Below are positions 44,144 to 53,043 of a stretch of 64,000 bases of DNA, in pieces. The notes beneath the pieces are model-generated. The model had not been told where the DNA came from and searched no databases. It worked only from the letters and a program-made list of their open reading frames with translations. The stretch covers positions 1,984,001-2,048,000 of the forward strand of contig NZ_CP102604.1 in assembly GCF_024707505.1 (NCBI RefSeq). Direction: 5' to 3'. The DNA comes from Pantoea sp. SOD02. GTDB lineage: Bacteria > Pseudomonadota > Gammaproteobacteria > Enterobacterales > Enterobacteriaceae. The translations under genes and the position numbers were made by a program. Every line of letters begins with the position of its first letter. Within the stretch, counting starts at the first letter, position 1.

Positions 44144-45169
44144 TTAACTGACTTTAACCACGGTTTTACCGAAGTTTTTACCTTTTAGCATATCGAAAAA
44201 CGCCTGCGGCGCGTTTTCCAGCCCGTCGATCATGTGCTCGCGATAGTGGATTTTTTGCTGCTCCACCAGCGGCGTCATCGCTTTGAGAAATTCAGGGTAA
44301 CGATCGCCATAATCCTGGAAGATGATAAAGCCCTGCATGCGAATACGACGTTTGAGAATACCGCCCATGATTTGCGGGGTGCGATCCGGGCCCGGCGGTA
44401 ATTCGCGGCTGCTGTAGCCAGAAACAAGGCCACATACCGGCACGCGCGCCGCAGTGTTCAGCAGCGGGAATACTGCATCAAACACTTTGCCGCCGACGTT
44501 CTCAAAGTAAATATCGATGCCGTCCGGGCAGGCCGCCGCCAGCTGTTCTGCAAAGTCGTCACGATGGTGATCGATACAGGCGGAGAAACCGAGTTTCTCA
44601 ATCGCATAGCGGCACTTCTCTTCGCCACCGGCGACACCCACAACATGGCAGCCTTTGAGTTTGCCAAGCTGACCCACGGTGGCACCGACCGGGCCGGTAG
44701 CCGCTGCAACCACTAAGGTTTCACCCTGTTTTGGCTGGCCGATATCCATCAAGCCCATATAAGCGGTAAAGCCCGGCATCCCGAGAATGCCCAGCGCCCA
44801 GGAAGGATGGGGCAGATCGCCCAGTTTCGCCACGCCATTTCCGTCCGAAACCGCATAGCTTTGCCAGCCGCTCTGCGCGAGGACCACATCGCCTTGTTTG
44901 AAATTCGCATGTTTAGATTCCACTACTTCGCTCACCGTGCCGCCAACCATCGGTTGGTCGAGTTCTGCTGGCGCAGCATAGGATTTGCTGTCATCCATGC
45001 GCCCGCGCATATACGGGTCGAGCGACAAATAGAGCGTGCGCAGCAGGATTTGGCCATCCTTCACCTCAGGAATTGGCTGCTCCACCAGGCGGAAGTTCTC
45101 TTTTACCGGTTCGCCATGCGGGCGTGAGGCTAATAGCCAAGCTTGATTACGTTGATTTGATTGCGACAT
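44144..45169 (-). CDS. curA: NADPH-dependent curcumin/alkenal reductase
   Basis: 341 residues from ATG 45169 (TAGAGG upstream); the frame reaches 45379 through repeat sequence but without a start signal. Medium-chain dehydrogenase of the zinc-free leukotriene B4 dehydrogenase/CurA group. Clear matches to E. coli CurA: LASRPHGEPVKENFRL, YLSLDPYMRGRM, the NADPH loop AATGPVGATVGQLGKLKG, YFENVGG and GLENAPQAF. It reduces alpha,beta-unsaturated carbonyls such as curcumin. A plant-phenolic detoxification role fits the habitat. Confidence 0.95.
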   Translation of the reverse strand: MSQSNQRNQAWLLASRPHGEPVKENFRLVEQPIPEVKDGQILLRTLYLSLDPYMRGRMDDSKSYAAPAELDQPMVGGTVSEVVESKHANFKQGDVVLAQSGWQSYAVSDGNGVAKLGDLPHPSWALGILGMPGFTAYMGLMDIGQPKQGETLVVAAATGPVGATVGQLGKLKGCHVVGVAGGEEKCRYAIEKLGFSACIDHHRDDFAEQLAAACPDGIDIYFENVGGKVFDAVFPLLNTAARVPVCGLVSGYSSRELPPGPDRTPQIMGGILKRRIRMQGFIIFQDYGDRYPEFLKAMTPLVEQQKIHYREHMIDGLENAPQAFFDMLKGKNFGKTVVKVS

Positions 45170-45477
45170 TTTTACCTCTATTAGCGTTTTCACGTGAGGG
45201 AAGTGTAGACGAGGAAAAGGCAAGTTTGAGGATAAGGTCGCCATTAATGGCGACCCTACAGATGTTTCGTAGGGTGCGCATTTATGCGCACCTGGTAAAA
45301 ACGCCAGTGAGCCAGCGCACAAACCAAGCGTAAACTTTTCGACGCGAATTAACATAACACCATGAATTTTAACAATCATAGGTCATTTGCCTAAGCGGTC
45401 TCGGGCAATGCCACATACACCAGAGCCAACTCTGCTGCGTATACCTATAGCGATGCTTTTCTCCCTACAGGTGACGC
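45170..45477. promoter_or_regulatory. Divergent control region between curA and the glucarate-type operon
   Basis: 308 bases with no credible gene. It contains the composite palindromic repeat at 45236-45292, the only repeat here lying upstream of both neighbouring genes, and the promoters for both directions. AGGTGA before 45478 is the MFS ribosome site. I see no convincing operator. Confidence 0.5.
45236..45292. repeat. Composite palindromic repeat with shortened spacer
   Basis: Type 1 hairpin (45236-45255), spacer of 17 bases starting CTAC and ending GTAG, type 2 hairpin (45273-45292). Compared with copy A (2839-2906) the spacer lacks 11 bases. Confidence 0.88.
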
Positions 45478-46830
45478 ATGACACAACAACAATACGCACT
45501 ATCGCCCGATCATGACGCGCATATCGCCTCAGCCATCGGCAAGTTTTTCCGCCGCATCATTCCGATGCTGGCGCTGATGTTAATTGTGAACCAGATTGAC
45601 CGGGCAAACATTGGCTTCGTTAAAGCCGAACTGCAAACGGATGCGGGCATCAGCGCCGCCGCCTTCGGTTTAGGCGCAGGACTGTTCTTTATCGGCTATG
45701 CGCTGTTTGAAGTGCCGAGCAACATGATGCTGAAGAAACTTGGCGCACGCGTGTGGCTGACGCGCATCATGATTACGTGGGGCATGGTGGTAGTGCTTAC
45801 CGGTTTTGTCAGTACGCCGCTGCATTTCTATCTGCTGCGTTTCCTGCTCGGCGTGGCGGAAGCCGGCTTCTTTCCTGGCGTGCTGTTCTATTTCCGTCAA
45901 TGGGTACCGAATGCGTGGCGAGGGCGCGCCACCGCGATGGTGCTGAGCGCCACGGCCAGCGCCTTTCTGTTCTCCGGTCCGCTCACCGGCGCGATTTTGA
46001 TGATGCACGATGTTGGCGGCATCGCGGGCTGGAAATGGGTGATGTTTATGGAAGGCGGCGGATCGATTGTGATCGGCTTGCTGGCCGCCTTTGTGCTGGT
46101 ATCCAAACCTGAAGGTGCGAAGTGGCTCAGCGACGCGGAGAAACAGGCGCTGGCGGAGCAACTATCACTTGAAGATGCCGCTCGCGAAGAGCACGCGGTG
46201 ACACACGGCCGCTGGGGCTTGATCACCGATCGTAGCCTTTTATCTTACTGCCTGATCTTCTTCACCATGACCATGACCGGCTACACGTTAGTGTTCTGGC
46301 TTCCGCAGATCATTCAACGCATTCAGGGCTTCAACAGCTTCGAAACCGGATTGCTGACCGCCGTCCCGTGGCTATTCGCTATCGTCGCGCTGTTTCTGCT
46401 GGGCAAAGCCACCGACCGCTATCGCGATAAGCTGGATAGAGGGCTCGGCATCGCCATGCTGATCGCCGCGTGCGGCACCTTCATGGCCACGCTGGGTACG
46501 CCGTGGTTCGGTTTTGTAGCGATGATTGTGGCCTGTATCGGCTCCAAAGTGAGCGCGGCGTTCTTCTGGCCGATGCCACAAAGTGAATTACCGGCCTCGA
46601 TTGCCGCACCCGGCATTGCACTGATCAACTCGATTGGCAACCTGGGCGGCTTCTTTGCGCCCACGGTATTCGGCTACCTCGAAATGCACACCGGCAGCAC
46701 CACTGGCGGACTTTACGCCCTGACCAGCGTGTCCGTGGTTACCGGACTCTATTTGCTGCTGCGTCGCAAGCCTGTTCCACCCGCATTCGGTCACACGGAG
46801 AGAAACCATGTCAGACAGTCCAGTCATTAA
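45478..46830 (+). CDS. MFS transporter, anion:cation symporter family
   Basis: 450 residues, 12 helices. ACS signatures: VNQIDRANIGFVKAELQ, GYALFEVPSNMMLKKLGARV, RFLLGVAEAGFFPGVLFYF. Such proteins import hexarates, glucarate, galactonate or tartrate with protons. Its last 23 bases overlap the start of the glucarate-dehydratase-like gene, and a lactonase follows, so it probably imports a hexaric acid or its opened lactone. Confidence 0.93.
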   Translation: MTQQQYALSPDHDAHIASAIGKFFRRIIPMLALMLIVNQIDRANIGFVKAELQTDAGISAAAFGLGAGLFFIGYALFEVPSNMMLKKLGARVWLTRIMITWGMVVVLTGFVSTPLHFYLLRFLLGVAEAGFFPGVLFYFRQWVPNAWRGRATAMVLSATASAFLFSGPLTGAILMMHDVGGIAGWKWVMFMEGGGSIVIGLLAAFVLVSKPEGAKWLSDAEKQALAEQLSLEDAAREEHAVTHGRWGLITDRSLLSYCLIFFTMTMTGYTLVFWLPQIIQRIQGFNSFETGLLTAVPWLFAIVALFLLGKATDRYRDKLDRGLGIAMLIAACGTFMATLGTPWFGFVAMIVACIGSKVSAAFFWPMPQSELPASIAAPGIALINSIGNLGGFFAPTVFGYLEMHTGSTTGGLYALTSVSVVTGLYLLLRRKPVPPAFGHTERNHVRQSSH

Positions 46831-48151
46831 ATCGATGCGCATCGTTCCGGTTGCCGGTTACGACAGCATGTTATTGAACATTGGCGGCGCCCATAACTGC
46901 TATTTCACGCGCATCATCGTGATATTGACCGATTCCGCTGGACATACCGGCGTCGGTGAAACGCCGTGTCATGCATCCACCTTGCAGCTGCTGGAACAGT
47001 TTCGTCCGCTGATCGAAGGCAGTTCGCTGCTGCGCCTCAACGCGACGCTAGGCCAGTTGTTCAGCAGCGAGGCACGTCAGCAACAAACTTCGCACACCAA
47101 TGACATTCATATCCCGCAGATGAATCCGGAGAAGTTTTATAACGCTGCCGCCGCGATTGAAGCGGCGCTGCTGGATCTGCAAGGCAAGCTTTTCAATCTG
47201 CCGGTAGCGGATCTGCTGGCCAGCGGCAAACAGCGCGACCGCATTCCGGTGCTCGGCTATTTGTTCTACATCGCCGATCGCCAGCGCACCAATATGAACT
47301 ATCGATCGGGAGAGCATGAGCAAGATGGTTGGTTCCGTCTGCGTCATGAAGCGGCGATGGACAGCGATGCTGTGGTGCGGCTCGCCGAAGCGGCGGTTGA
47401 GCAATACGGCTTCCGCGATTTCAAGCTAAAAGGCGGCGTGCAGCCAGGCGAAGTGGAAGTGGCAACGGTTGAATCGCTGCTGGCACGATTCCCTGACGCG
47501 CGCGTCACCGTCGATCCTAATGCCAGCTGGTCGCTGGATGAGGCGATTCGCTTTGGCAAGCAGCTGGCCGGGAGAGTACCGTATCTGGAAGATCCTTGCG
47601 GCGCGGAACAGGGTTATTCCGGCCGGGAAACGCTGGCCGAGTTTCGCCGCGCCACCGGCGTGCCGGTCGCGACTAACATGATCGCCAATGACTGGCGCCA
47701 GCTGCATCATGCGCTGCAGCTGAATGCTATCGATATCCCGCTCGCCGATCCGCACTTCTGGACGATGCGTAACGCCAACGTGGTGGCGCAGCTGTGCAAC
47801 GAATGGGGGCTGACAACCGGCTGCCACTCCAATAATCATTTTGATATTTCGCTGGCGATGGTCGCGCACCTTGGCGCCGCGGCACCGGGCGATCGTCAAA
47901 CCGCCTTTGATACGCACTGGATTTGGCAGGATGGTCAGCAGCTTACACGTCAACCGCCGCAGATCCGTGACGGCTATCTGGAGTTGCCGCACGGGCCGGG
48001 ATTGGGCATCGAGCTGGATATGGATCGCATCGAGCAAGCGCATGCGCTCTACAACGCGCTGCCGGATAAAAATCGCAACGATGCGCTGGGTATGCAGTTT
48101 TTGATCGATAACTGGCGCTATGACGCCAATCGTCCGTCATTGGTACGCTAA
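46808..48151 (+). CDS. Glucarate dehydratase-like (GudD/GudX group, enolase superfamily)
   Basis: 447 residues (GudD and GudX are 446). Catalytic marks are intact: KxK in FKLKGG, VDPNASW, EDPCGAEQGYSGRE, IANDW and the catalytic His in GCHSNNHFDISLAM, then DTHWIWQDGQQLTR. Family members dehydrate D-glucarate or L-idarate to 5-keto-4-deoxyglucarate with Mg2+. The N-terminal capping domain (about 45-115) differs strongly: GETPCHA replaces the GE-x-PGGE motif of GudD/GudX, and the following loop is unlike theirs, so the substrate may differ. Overlaps the transporter gene and is followed by a lactonase after nine bases. Confidence 0.9.
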   Translation: MSDSPVIKSMRIVPVAGYDSMLLNIGGAHNCYFTRIIVILTDSAGHTGVGETPCHASTLQLLEQFRPLIEGSSLLRLNATLGQLFSSEARQQQTSHTNDIHIPQMNPEKFYNAAAAIEAALLDLQGKLFNLPVADLLASGKQRDRIPVLGYLFYIADRQRTNMNYRSGEHEQDGWFRLRHEAAMDSDAVVRLAEAAVEQYGFRDFKLKGGVQPGEVEVATVESLLARFPDARVTVDPNASWSLDEAIRFGKQLAGRVPYLEDPCGAEQGYSGRETLAEFRRATGVPVATNMIANDWRQLHHALQLNAIDIPLADPHFWTMRNANVVAQLCNEWGLTTGCHSNNHFDISLAMVAHLGAAAPGDRQTAFDTHWIWQDGQQLTRQPPQIRDGYLELPHGPGLGIELDMDRIEQAHALYNALPDKNRNDALGMQFLIDNWRYDANRPSLVR

Positions 48152-48160
48152 GGAAGCAGC

Positions 48161-49279
48161 ATGAAGAAGATATTACGCGCGGCGACGCTGTTAGCGTCGT
48201 TAGCTGCCAGCGCGCCGTTACTGGCACAAACTTTTGTCTACGTTTCAGAAGCCGATGATGGCACCATCGCGCGCTACGCGCTGAACGAGCAAACCGGTGC
48301 GCTACAACTGTTGGGACGCACGCAAGCCGGTGGCAAAGTGATGCCGATGGCGTTAAGCGCCGATCATAAACATCTGTACGCCGCGATTCGCAGCAAACCG
48401 CTGCAACTTGTCAGCTGGAACATCGACAGCAAATCGGGCGATCTCAGCCCTTTGAACGCCGTATCCGCTGCGGCCAGTTATCCCTACATCAGCACGGACC
48501 CGCAAGGGCGTTTTCTGCTGGGCGCGTCCTATGATGGCGATGTGGTGCACGTTTACAAACTCACTAACTATGGCAAGCTGATTGCGCCTCCAGTCGGCAG
48601 CTACAAAACCGGACATGCCGCACACTCGGTGATTGTTGATACGAGCGGAAAACACGCTTATGTCGGCAATCTCGGCACCGATCGTATGCTGCAGTTGAAG
48701 CTGAGCGCCGATGGCGAACTGTCGGGTTTGGGCAACGGTTATGTTAAAACGGCGACAGATAACGGACCGCGTCATTCGATGTTGTCGCCAGATAATCGCT
48801 ATCTCTACAACATCGGTGAAATGGGCGGCATCATTACGCAGTTTCGTCGTGAAGCCAGCGGTGAACTGGTGAAAGTGGCGGAGACGCCGAATGCCGTCGC
48901 TGAAAAATATAAGCTGCAACACGGTAAAGAGCGACCTCCGGGCTACAGCGACTCTACGCCGCGCATCTGGGCGGCCGATATTCGTCTGACGCCGGATGGC
49001 CGTTTTCTGTATGTTAGCGAGCGGACCAGCAGCACCATCAGCGGATATCGGATCAATAGAGATGACGGCAAACTGACGCTGATTGATAGCTGGCAAATCG
49101 AGAAGCAGCCGCGCGGTATCGCGATTACCGCTGACGGACGTTGGCTGATTGCCAGCGGCGAGAAGAGTGCGGTTACTGGCAGCTATGCCATTGATCAGGA
49201 AAGCGGGGCGCTGAAACGCGTTGGCGAGGCACCTGCCGGCGGAGATGCCAATTGGGTGACGGTGGTGAGTTACAAATAA
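48161..49279 (+). CDS. Periplasmic beta-propeller lactonase
   Basis: 372 residues with a Sec signal peptide (about 1-22, ending LLAQ). The rest is a seven-bladed propeller of the 6-phosphogluconolactonase (Pgl/YbhE)/muconate cycloisomerase type with repeated blades (FVYVSEADDGTIARYALN, HAYVGNLGTDRMLQLKLS, FLYVSERTSSTISGYRIN). Being exported, it is more likely to open a sugar-acid lactone in the periplasm before uptake by the MFS protein of the same operon than to act in the pentose phosphate pathway. AAGGAAG ribosome site. Confidence 0.9.
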   Translation: MKKILRAATLLASLAASAPLLAQTFVYVSEADDGTIARYALNEQTGALQLLGRTQAGGKVMPMALSADHKHLYAAIRSKPLQLVSWNIDSKSGDLSPLNAVSAAASYPYISTDPQGRFLLGASYDGDVVHVYKLTNYGKLIAPPVGSYKTGHAAHSVIVDTSGKHAYVGNLGTDRMLQLKLSADGELSGLGNGYVKTATDNGPRHSMLSPDNRYLYNIGEMGGIITQFRREASGELVKVAETPNAVAEKYKLQHGKERPPGYSDSTPRIWAADIRLTPDGRFLYVSERTSSTISGYRINRDDGKLTLIDSWQIEKQPRGIAITADGRWLIASGEKSAVTGSYAIDQESGALKRVGEAPAGGDANWVTVVSYK

Positions 49280-49287
49280 TCCCGTAG

Positions 49288-49307
49288 GGTCGCCATTCAT
49301 GGCGACC
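49288..49307. repeat. Palindromic repeat, type 1 hairpin with half type 2
   Basis: GTAG then a 20-base hairpin with an ATTCAT centre, followed 12 bases on by ATGCGCACC, half of a type 2 unit. Located between convergent lactonase and cupin genes. Confidence 0.85.
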
Positions 49308-49325
49308 GCTATCAAAATGCGCACC

Positions 49326-49730
49326 TTACAGTTGCTGATATTCCTCGTCAGAAACCGGCTCAAGCCACTCATTGGAAGCGCCTTCAGCCGGTACTGCGAT
49401 AGCAATGTGTGCGAACCAGCTATCGGCCGATGCGCCATGCCAATGCTTCAATCCCGCCGGAATGTTTACCACATCGCCAGCCACTAACTGACGCGCCGGC
49501 TGATTCCACTCCTGATACCAACCGGTTCCGCCAGTCACCAGCAAAATCTGGCCGCCGCCATGATGGATATGCCAGTTATTGCGGCAGCCCGGTTCAAACA
49601 CCACGTTGCCGATGTTGACGCCTTCTGTCGTCAGCATGCTCAGATAGCTGGTACCGGTAAAGTATTGTGCAAAAGCGTCGTTTTTAGGCCCTTTCGGGAA
49701 GATACCATTGCCATCAAATTGGTCGTTCAT
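49326..49730 (-). CDS. Small cupin-domain protein
   Basis: 134 residues from ATG 49730 (GGAGATAAAG upstream). A single cupin with metal ligands in CRNNWHIHHGGGQILLVTGG (two His, Gln in place of Glu) and a second His in LKHWHGAS. Close to the group often annotated near carboxymuconolactone decarboxylases or quinone-handling enzymes. Enzyme or binding role unknown. Cytoplasmic. Confidence 0.85.
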   Translation of the reverse strand: MNDQFDGNGIFPKGPKNDAFAQYFTGTSYLSMLTTEGVNIGNVVFEPGCRNNWHIHHGGGQILLVTGGTGWYQEWNQPARQLVAGDVVNIPAGLKHWHGASADSWFAHIAIAVPAEGASNEWLEPVSDEEYQQL

Positions 49731-49791
49731 CTTTATCTCCATGTAAGTGCAGCATGGTTAAAGTGTAGCGGCGGGATGGCTGAATGATAAT

Positions 49792-49821
49792 GCGCTCAAA
49801 GCTGCAAGCACTTGTGAGCGC
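49792..49821 (-). terminator. Hairpin after the NCS1 permease gene
   Basis: GCGCTCA (49792-49798) pairs with TGAGCGC (49815-49821) with further pairing inside. It is on the 3' side of the minus-strand permease gene; the following ATTATCATT is only weakly U-rich. Confidence 0.35.
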
Positions 49822-49853
49822 AATTCATTAATGCAAGGTGCGTGACATTGTCA

Positions 49854-51281
49854 CTAATTGGGGTAAACAGATTGTGCTAACATTCCGCGACGATCGAACT
49901 TTCTTGCGGCTAACCACAGCAGCGCGGTGACAAACCAACCAATAATCCACGACACATCGTTACCGGCAAAAATCCAGGTTAACGAACCGTGATGCAGCGG
50001 ATTATCAATGAACGGCAACTGAACCAGCACGCCGCAAAAGTAGACAACAATCCCCGCCCAATTCCAGCGCCCGTAACGTCCGTTGGGTTGGGAAAGCGCC
50101 GGCACATCGACTTTACCTTTGGTGATCAGGTAGAAATCCGTCAGGCTGATAGCGCTCCACGGCACAAAAAAGGCCAGTAAAAACAGCAGGAAATGAGTGA
50201 AAGATTTCAGGAACGCAGGTTCGCTGATCAGTGCAATCACACATGAGATCGTCACCATCAGCACCACAAACAGAATGCGGCCGCCACGACTTAACGCCGT
50301 TTTCTGACGGAAGCCAGAAACGATGGTGGTAAGCGACATAAAACTGCCGTAAGCATTCAGCGTGGTGAAGGTGATTTTGCCGAAGCAGATCGCGAAGTAA
50401 ATCACCATCGCCATCGTGGCGCTGCTGCCTAAACTGACGATATAGCCAACCTCGTTGCCAGAAAAAGCCTTACCGGCAATCGCTGCGACAATCACACCCA
50501 AGGTCATTGAAGCTTGTGTGCCTAAAACGGTACCGAAGAAAACGCAGTTAAAGAGTTTTTTCGCTGAGACGTTGTCCGGTAAATAGCGCGAGTAGTCAGA
50601 GACATACGGACAGAATGCAATCTGCCATGATGACGACAACGAAACGGCCAGCAGGAAATTAGCGACGGTGAAATGCTGGTTTTGCCACACCGCAGAAAGG
50701 TCATGGGTTGAGAGCAGCGTGATAAACAGGTAAACAAAGGCGAGCACGCCAATCACGCTGGCCACTTTTCCGAGCTTGTGAATCACGCGATATCCCAGCA
50801 CCGCGATGACGACGATAATCGCGCTGAACAGGATCATGCCTGAAGCATTGCTGGTATTGATCAGTTTGGCCAGCGCCTGTCCGGCCAACACCGTGCCGCT
50901 GGCAGAAAATCCGACATACATGATGCACACCAATACTAACGGAATCACCGCACCATAAACGCCAAACTGCATGCGGCTGGTGATCATTTGCGGCAATCCG
51001 AGGCGCGGTCCCTGAATCGCGTGCAGCGACATGATCGCCGCACCGACAACTTGCCCAACCAGCAATCCGATGATCGACCACACCACATCGCCACCCAACA
51101 CCACCGCCAGCGCGCCGGTCACGATAGCGGTGATCTGCAAATTGCCGCCAAACCATAAGGTGAACTGGCTAAAAGGGTGTCCGTGGCGTTCGCTCGGAGG
51201 AATGTAATCAATGGATCGCGTTTCTGACAGGCGCTGTTTCTCTGCGCCGGCGTAATCTGCTGCAGGTGATTCGGCTGACAT
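49854..51281 (-). CDS. NCS1-family nucleobase permease (purine/cytosine type)
   Basis: 475 residues, 12 helices. NCS1 signatures: FTLWFGGNLQITAIVTGALA, GPRLGLPQMITSRMQFGVYG and the mid-protein SSWQIAFCPYVSDYSRYLP. The family imports cytosine, purines, allantoin or hydantoins with H+ or Na+. No catabolic gene is adjacent, so the substrate is open. GAGGAAACT precedes the ATG. A perfect 18-base palindrome lies 66 bases upstream (51348-51365), suggesting control by a distant regulator. Confidence 0.92.
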   Translation of the reverse strand: MSAESPAADYAGAEKQRLSETRSIDYIPPSERHGHPFSQFTLWFGGNLQITAIVTGALAVVLGGDVVWSIIGLLVGQVVGAAIMSLHAIQGPRLGLPQMITSRMQFGVYGAVIPLVLVCIMYVGFSASGTVLAGQALAKLINTSNASGMILFSAIIVVIAVLGYRVIHKLGKVASVIGVLAFVYLFITLLSTHDLSAVWQNQHFTVANFLLAVSLSSSWQIAFCPYVSDYSRYLPDNVSAKKLFNCVFFGTVLGTQASMTLGVIVAAIAGKAFSGNEVGYIVSLGSSATMAMVIYFAICFGKITFTTLNAYGSFMSLTTIVSGFRQKTALSRGGRILFVVLMVTISCVIALISEPAFLKSFTHFLLFLLAFFVPWSAISLTDFYLITKGKVDVPALSQPNGRYGRWNWAGIVVYFCGVLVQLPFIDNPLHHGSLTWIFAGNDVSWIIGWFVTALLWLAARKFDRRGMLAQSVYPN

Positions 51282-51347
51282 AGTTTCCTCGCTGAAGCGT
51301 CTAAAGAGGGCGAATTATTGTTAGTATGATGTGGCTTCTGTTGGTGA

Positions 51348-51365
51348 TACATGTATATACATGTA
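51348..51365. promoter_or_regulatory. Perfect 18-base palindrome TACATGTATATACATGTA
   Basis: An uninterrupted dyad in the NCS1 permease promoter region, of the A/T-rich kind bound by GntR/FCD or LysR-type proteins. No regulator gene is adjacent. Confidence 0.6.
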
Positions 51366-51465
51366 GCGATATTGTCACGCAGAATAGAAACTTACAATAC
51401 GATCGGTCATTGGAAAATGTGATGACGCGGGCAAGGTTGGCAGGAAGTGAAAACTTAAAGAATAA

Positions 51466-51488
51466 CGCTGGCTTTAGAAAAGCCAGCG
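51466..51488 (-). terminator. Rho-independent terminator of the DoxX gene
   Basis: A perfect 10-bp stem (CGCTGGCTTT and AAAGCCAGCG) with an AGA loop. On the minus strand it is followed by the T-rich TTATTCTTT, 10 bases after the stop of the DoxX gene. Confidence 0.75.
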
Positions 51489-51498
51489 GACAAAATGC

Positions 51499-51966
51499 TT
51501 ACTGATGTGAACAGCGTTGAGCAATTAGACGATCAATTCCCCACGGGCCACAGCCCTGAACCATTAACATCACGCACATCAAAATGTAACTGGATTCAGG
51601 CAGATACAGCAGCCAGCTATACCAGGTTAATAAATTCAGGTCGGCGGGAATGTGATGCAGTCCAACGGTAAAAAGTGCCACAAGGCTGATCACCAGCAAC
51701 ACTAAAGCGCCCAAACGCGTAAATAAACCCAGCGCCATAAGTAATCCAAACAGCGTTTCACAACTGGCGACAAACACTGACATGAACTCTGGAAAGGGAA
51801 TGCCGGCTTCAGTGATGGTTTCCAGCATCAGCGCCTGATTAGCCGCAACAAACACTTTGTTAAAACCGGATGCGAAGAAGAACAAACCGAAAGCGACGCG
51901 CATGAGCGTCAACGGCAGGAAGTTAACGCTTCCAGGGGATTGAAATAGAGTGAGGCATCGTGCCAT
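51499..51966 (-). CDS. DoxX-family membrane protein
   Basis: 155 residues with four hydrophobic helices. The DoxX opening is visible (RVAFGLFFFASGFNKVF, then a helix pair with ASCETLFGLLMALGLFTRLG). Family members are small inner-membrane proteins, some tied to thiosulfate:quinone or other redox systems; most have no known activity. An excellent TAAGGAG ribosome site precedes ATG 51966. It has its own terminator and no obvious operon partner. Confidence 0.88.
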   Translation of the reverse strand: MARCLTLFQSPGSVNFLPLTLMRVAFGLFFFASGFNKVFVAANQALMLETITEAGIPFPEFMSVFVASCETLFGLLMALGLFTRLGALVLLVISLVALFTVGLHHIPADLNLLTWYSWLLYLPESSYILMCVMLMVQGCGPWGIDRLIAQRCSHQ

Positions 51967-52129
51967 CTGAAATCTCCTTAATAATTTAGGAGCGGTAGTA
52001 TATCAGGATAGTCCGTTTTGATGCCGTCTTAAGGCAAATTTCGCTGACGTCGCTACGCGAATTCTGCTAAAAGAGCAGGGTAGTAACCGCTGAGAATTCA
52101 CGTAGAGTTGCCGGTTTTATCGCCAGAAA

Positions 52130-52411
52130 TTACTTATCTTTGCCCATTGTCCAGGGATTTGGCGCTGCATCATCCGGCTTTGACGCAGAAAAATCATCCA
52201 GTGAATCCAGATAAAGCGCTTCAACTTCAGCGCGCGCCCATGGTGTACGGCGCAAAAACTTCAGGCTCGATTTGACGCTCGGATCGCTTTTGAAGCAGTT
52301 GATATTGATGAGCTTGCCCAGTTCGGCCCAGCCATAATGGGCGACCAGCGCATTAATTTGCATCTCAAGCGTCACGCCGTGCAAGGGATCTTTGGAGCGA
52401 TGATCGTTCAT
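52130..52411 (-). CDS. VF530-family DNA-binding protein (DUF2132)
   Basis: 93 residues. The sequence carries the whole VF530 signature: [20 protein letters not shown], then [20 protein letters not shown] and AREKVE-like [10 protein letters not shown]. The structure known for Vibrio VF530 is a small helical fold with proposed DNA binding. Monocistronic; role unknown. Confidence 0.85.
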   Translation of the reverse strand: MNDHRSKDPLHGVTLEMQINALVAHYGWAELGKLININCFKSDPSVKSSLKFLRRTPWARAEVEALYLDSLDDFSASKPDDAAPNPWTMGKDK

Positions 52412-52536
52412 AGGAAATCCTTAAAATGTTGACGGCAAAGGTTACAAGAAAGCCTCGCCAGCGGCAATGGTGCGATCTTCATTGCCGGTAAATGCGGTAC
52501 ACTTGTTGCAAGAAAATCACTATTGGACGGTACGCT

Positions 52537-52845
52537 ATGAACGACAAGAAAATGATTTCCATCGATCAATTCAATCTCAGTGAACGCGTTGCAGTAGAAG
52601 AAGCGTTTAAAGGATTGATGGAGAAGTATCGCCAACGCACCGGCAAAGAGCCGGATGCAAAGAAAGAGAAAGAGTTCACGGCGGAAGCCCGACAGCAGGT
52701 CATGACGACGAAATTGGCCAAAGAGAAAGCGCTAGCTGAAAAAGCAAAGAAAACGCCAACGCGCAGGAAGAAACCGGAGTCGCTGAAAGAGAGCGAGGTT
52801 AGCGATTTCAACTGGAAGGCGTCAGTGATTAAAGGGCGCAGATAA
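52537..52845 (+). CDS. Small basic protein of unknown family
   Basis: 102 residues from ATG 52537, with GGACGG ahead; an upstream in-frame start at 52492 looks spurious. I do not recognise it. The first 40 residues look folded and helical (ISIDQFNLSERVAVEEAFKG), the middle and C-terminus are very rich in Lys, Arg, Glu and Ala (about 55-102; KAKKTPTRRKKPES), likely coiled or disordered, ending FNWKASVIKGRR. That composition suits nucleic-acid or ribosome binding, but no function can be claimed. Divergent from the VF530-type gene. Confidence 0.7.
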   Translation: MNDKKMISIDQFNLSERVAVEEAFKGLMEKYRQRTGKEPDAKKEKEFTAEARQQVMTTKLAKEKALAEKAKKTPTRRKKPESLKESEVSDFNWKASVIKGRR

Positions 52846-53004
52846 CGGCAGCGTGAGTTCAACAGTCCGTCGCCAGGATTATCGCTGGTTACGGATTGTT
52901 GGTGAATGAGGTAATTGAAGGCAGGTGATGGGATGATGGTGATTTGAGTGCGCGTTCACATACTTCATTTAACATAATATACATTATGCGCCCTTTGATG
53001 GAAA

Positions 53005-53025
53005 AGGAACCGTTCATCGGTTCCT
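53005..53025 (-). terminator. Terminator of the ManD/RspA-like gene
   Basis: AGGAACCG (53005-53012) pairs with CGGTTCCT (53018-53025) around TTCAT; on the minus strand the stem is followed by TTTTCC. It lies 18 bases after the gene's stop. Confidence 0.7.
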
Positions 53026-53043
53026 CTCAAGTCACAAATACGC

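Noticed and set aside
45170-45379. 70-residue N-terminal extension of CurA
   Set aside because: It would read through the palindromic repeat; ATG 45169 has a good site and matches the family N-terminus.
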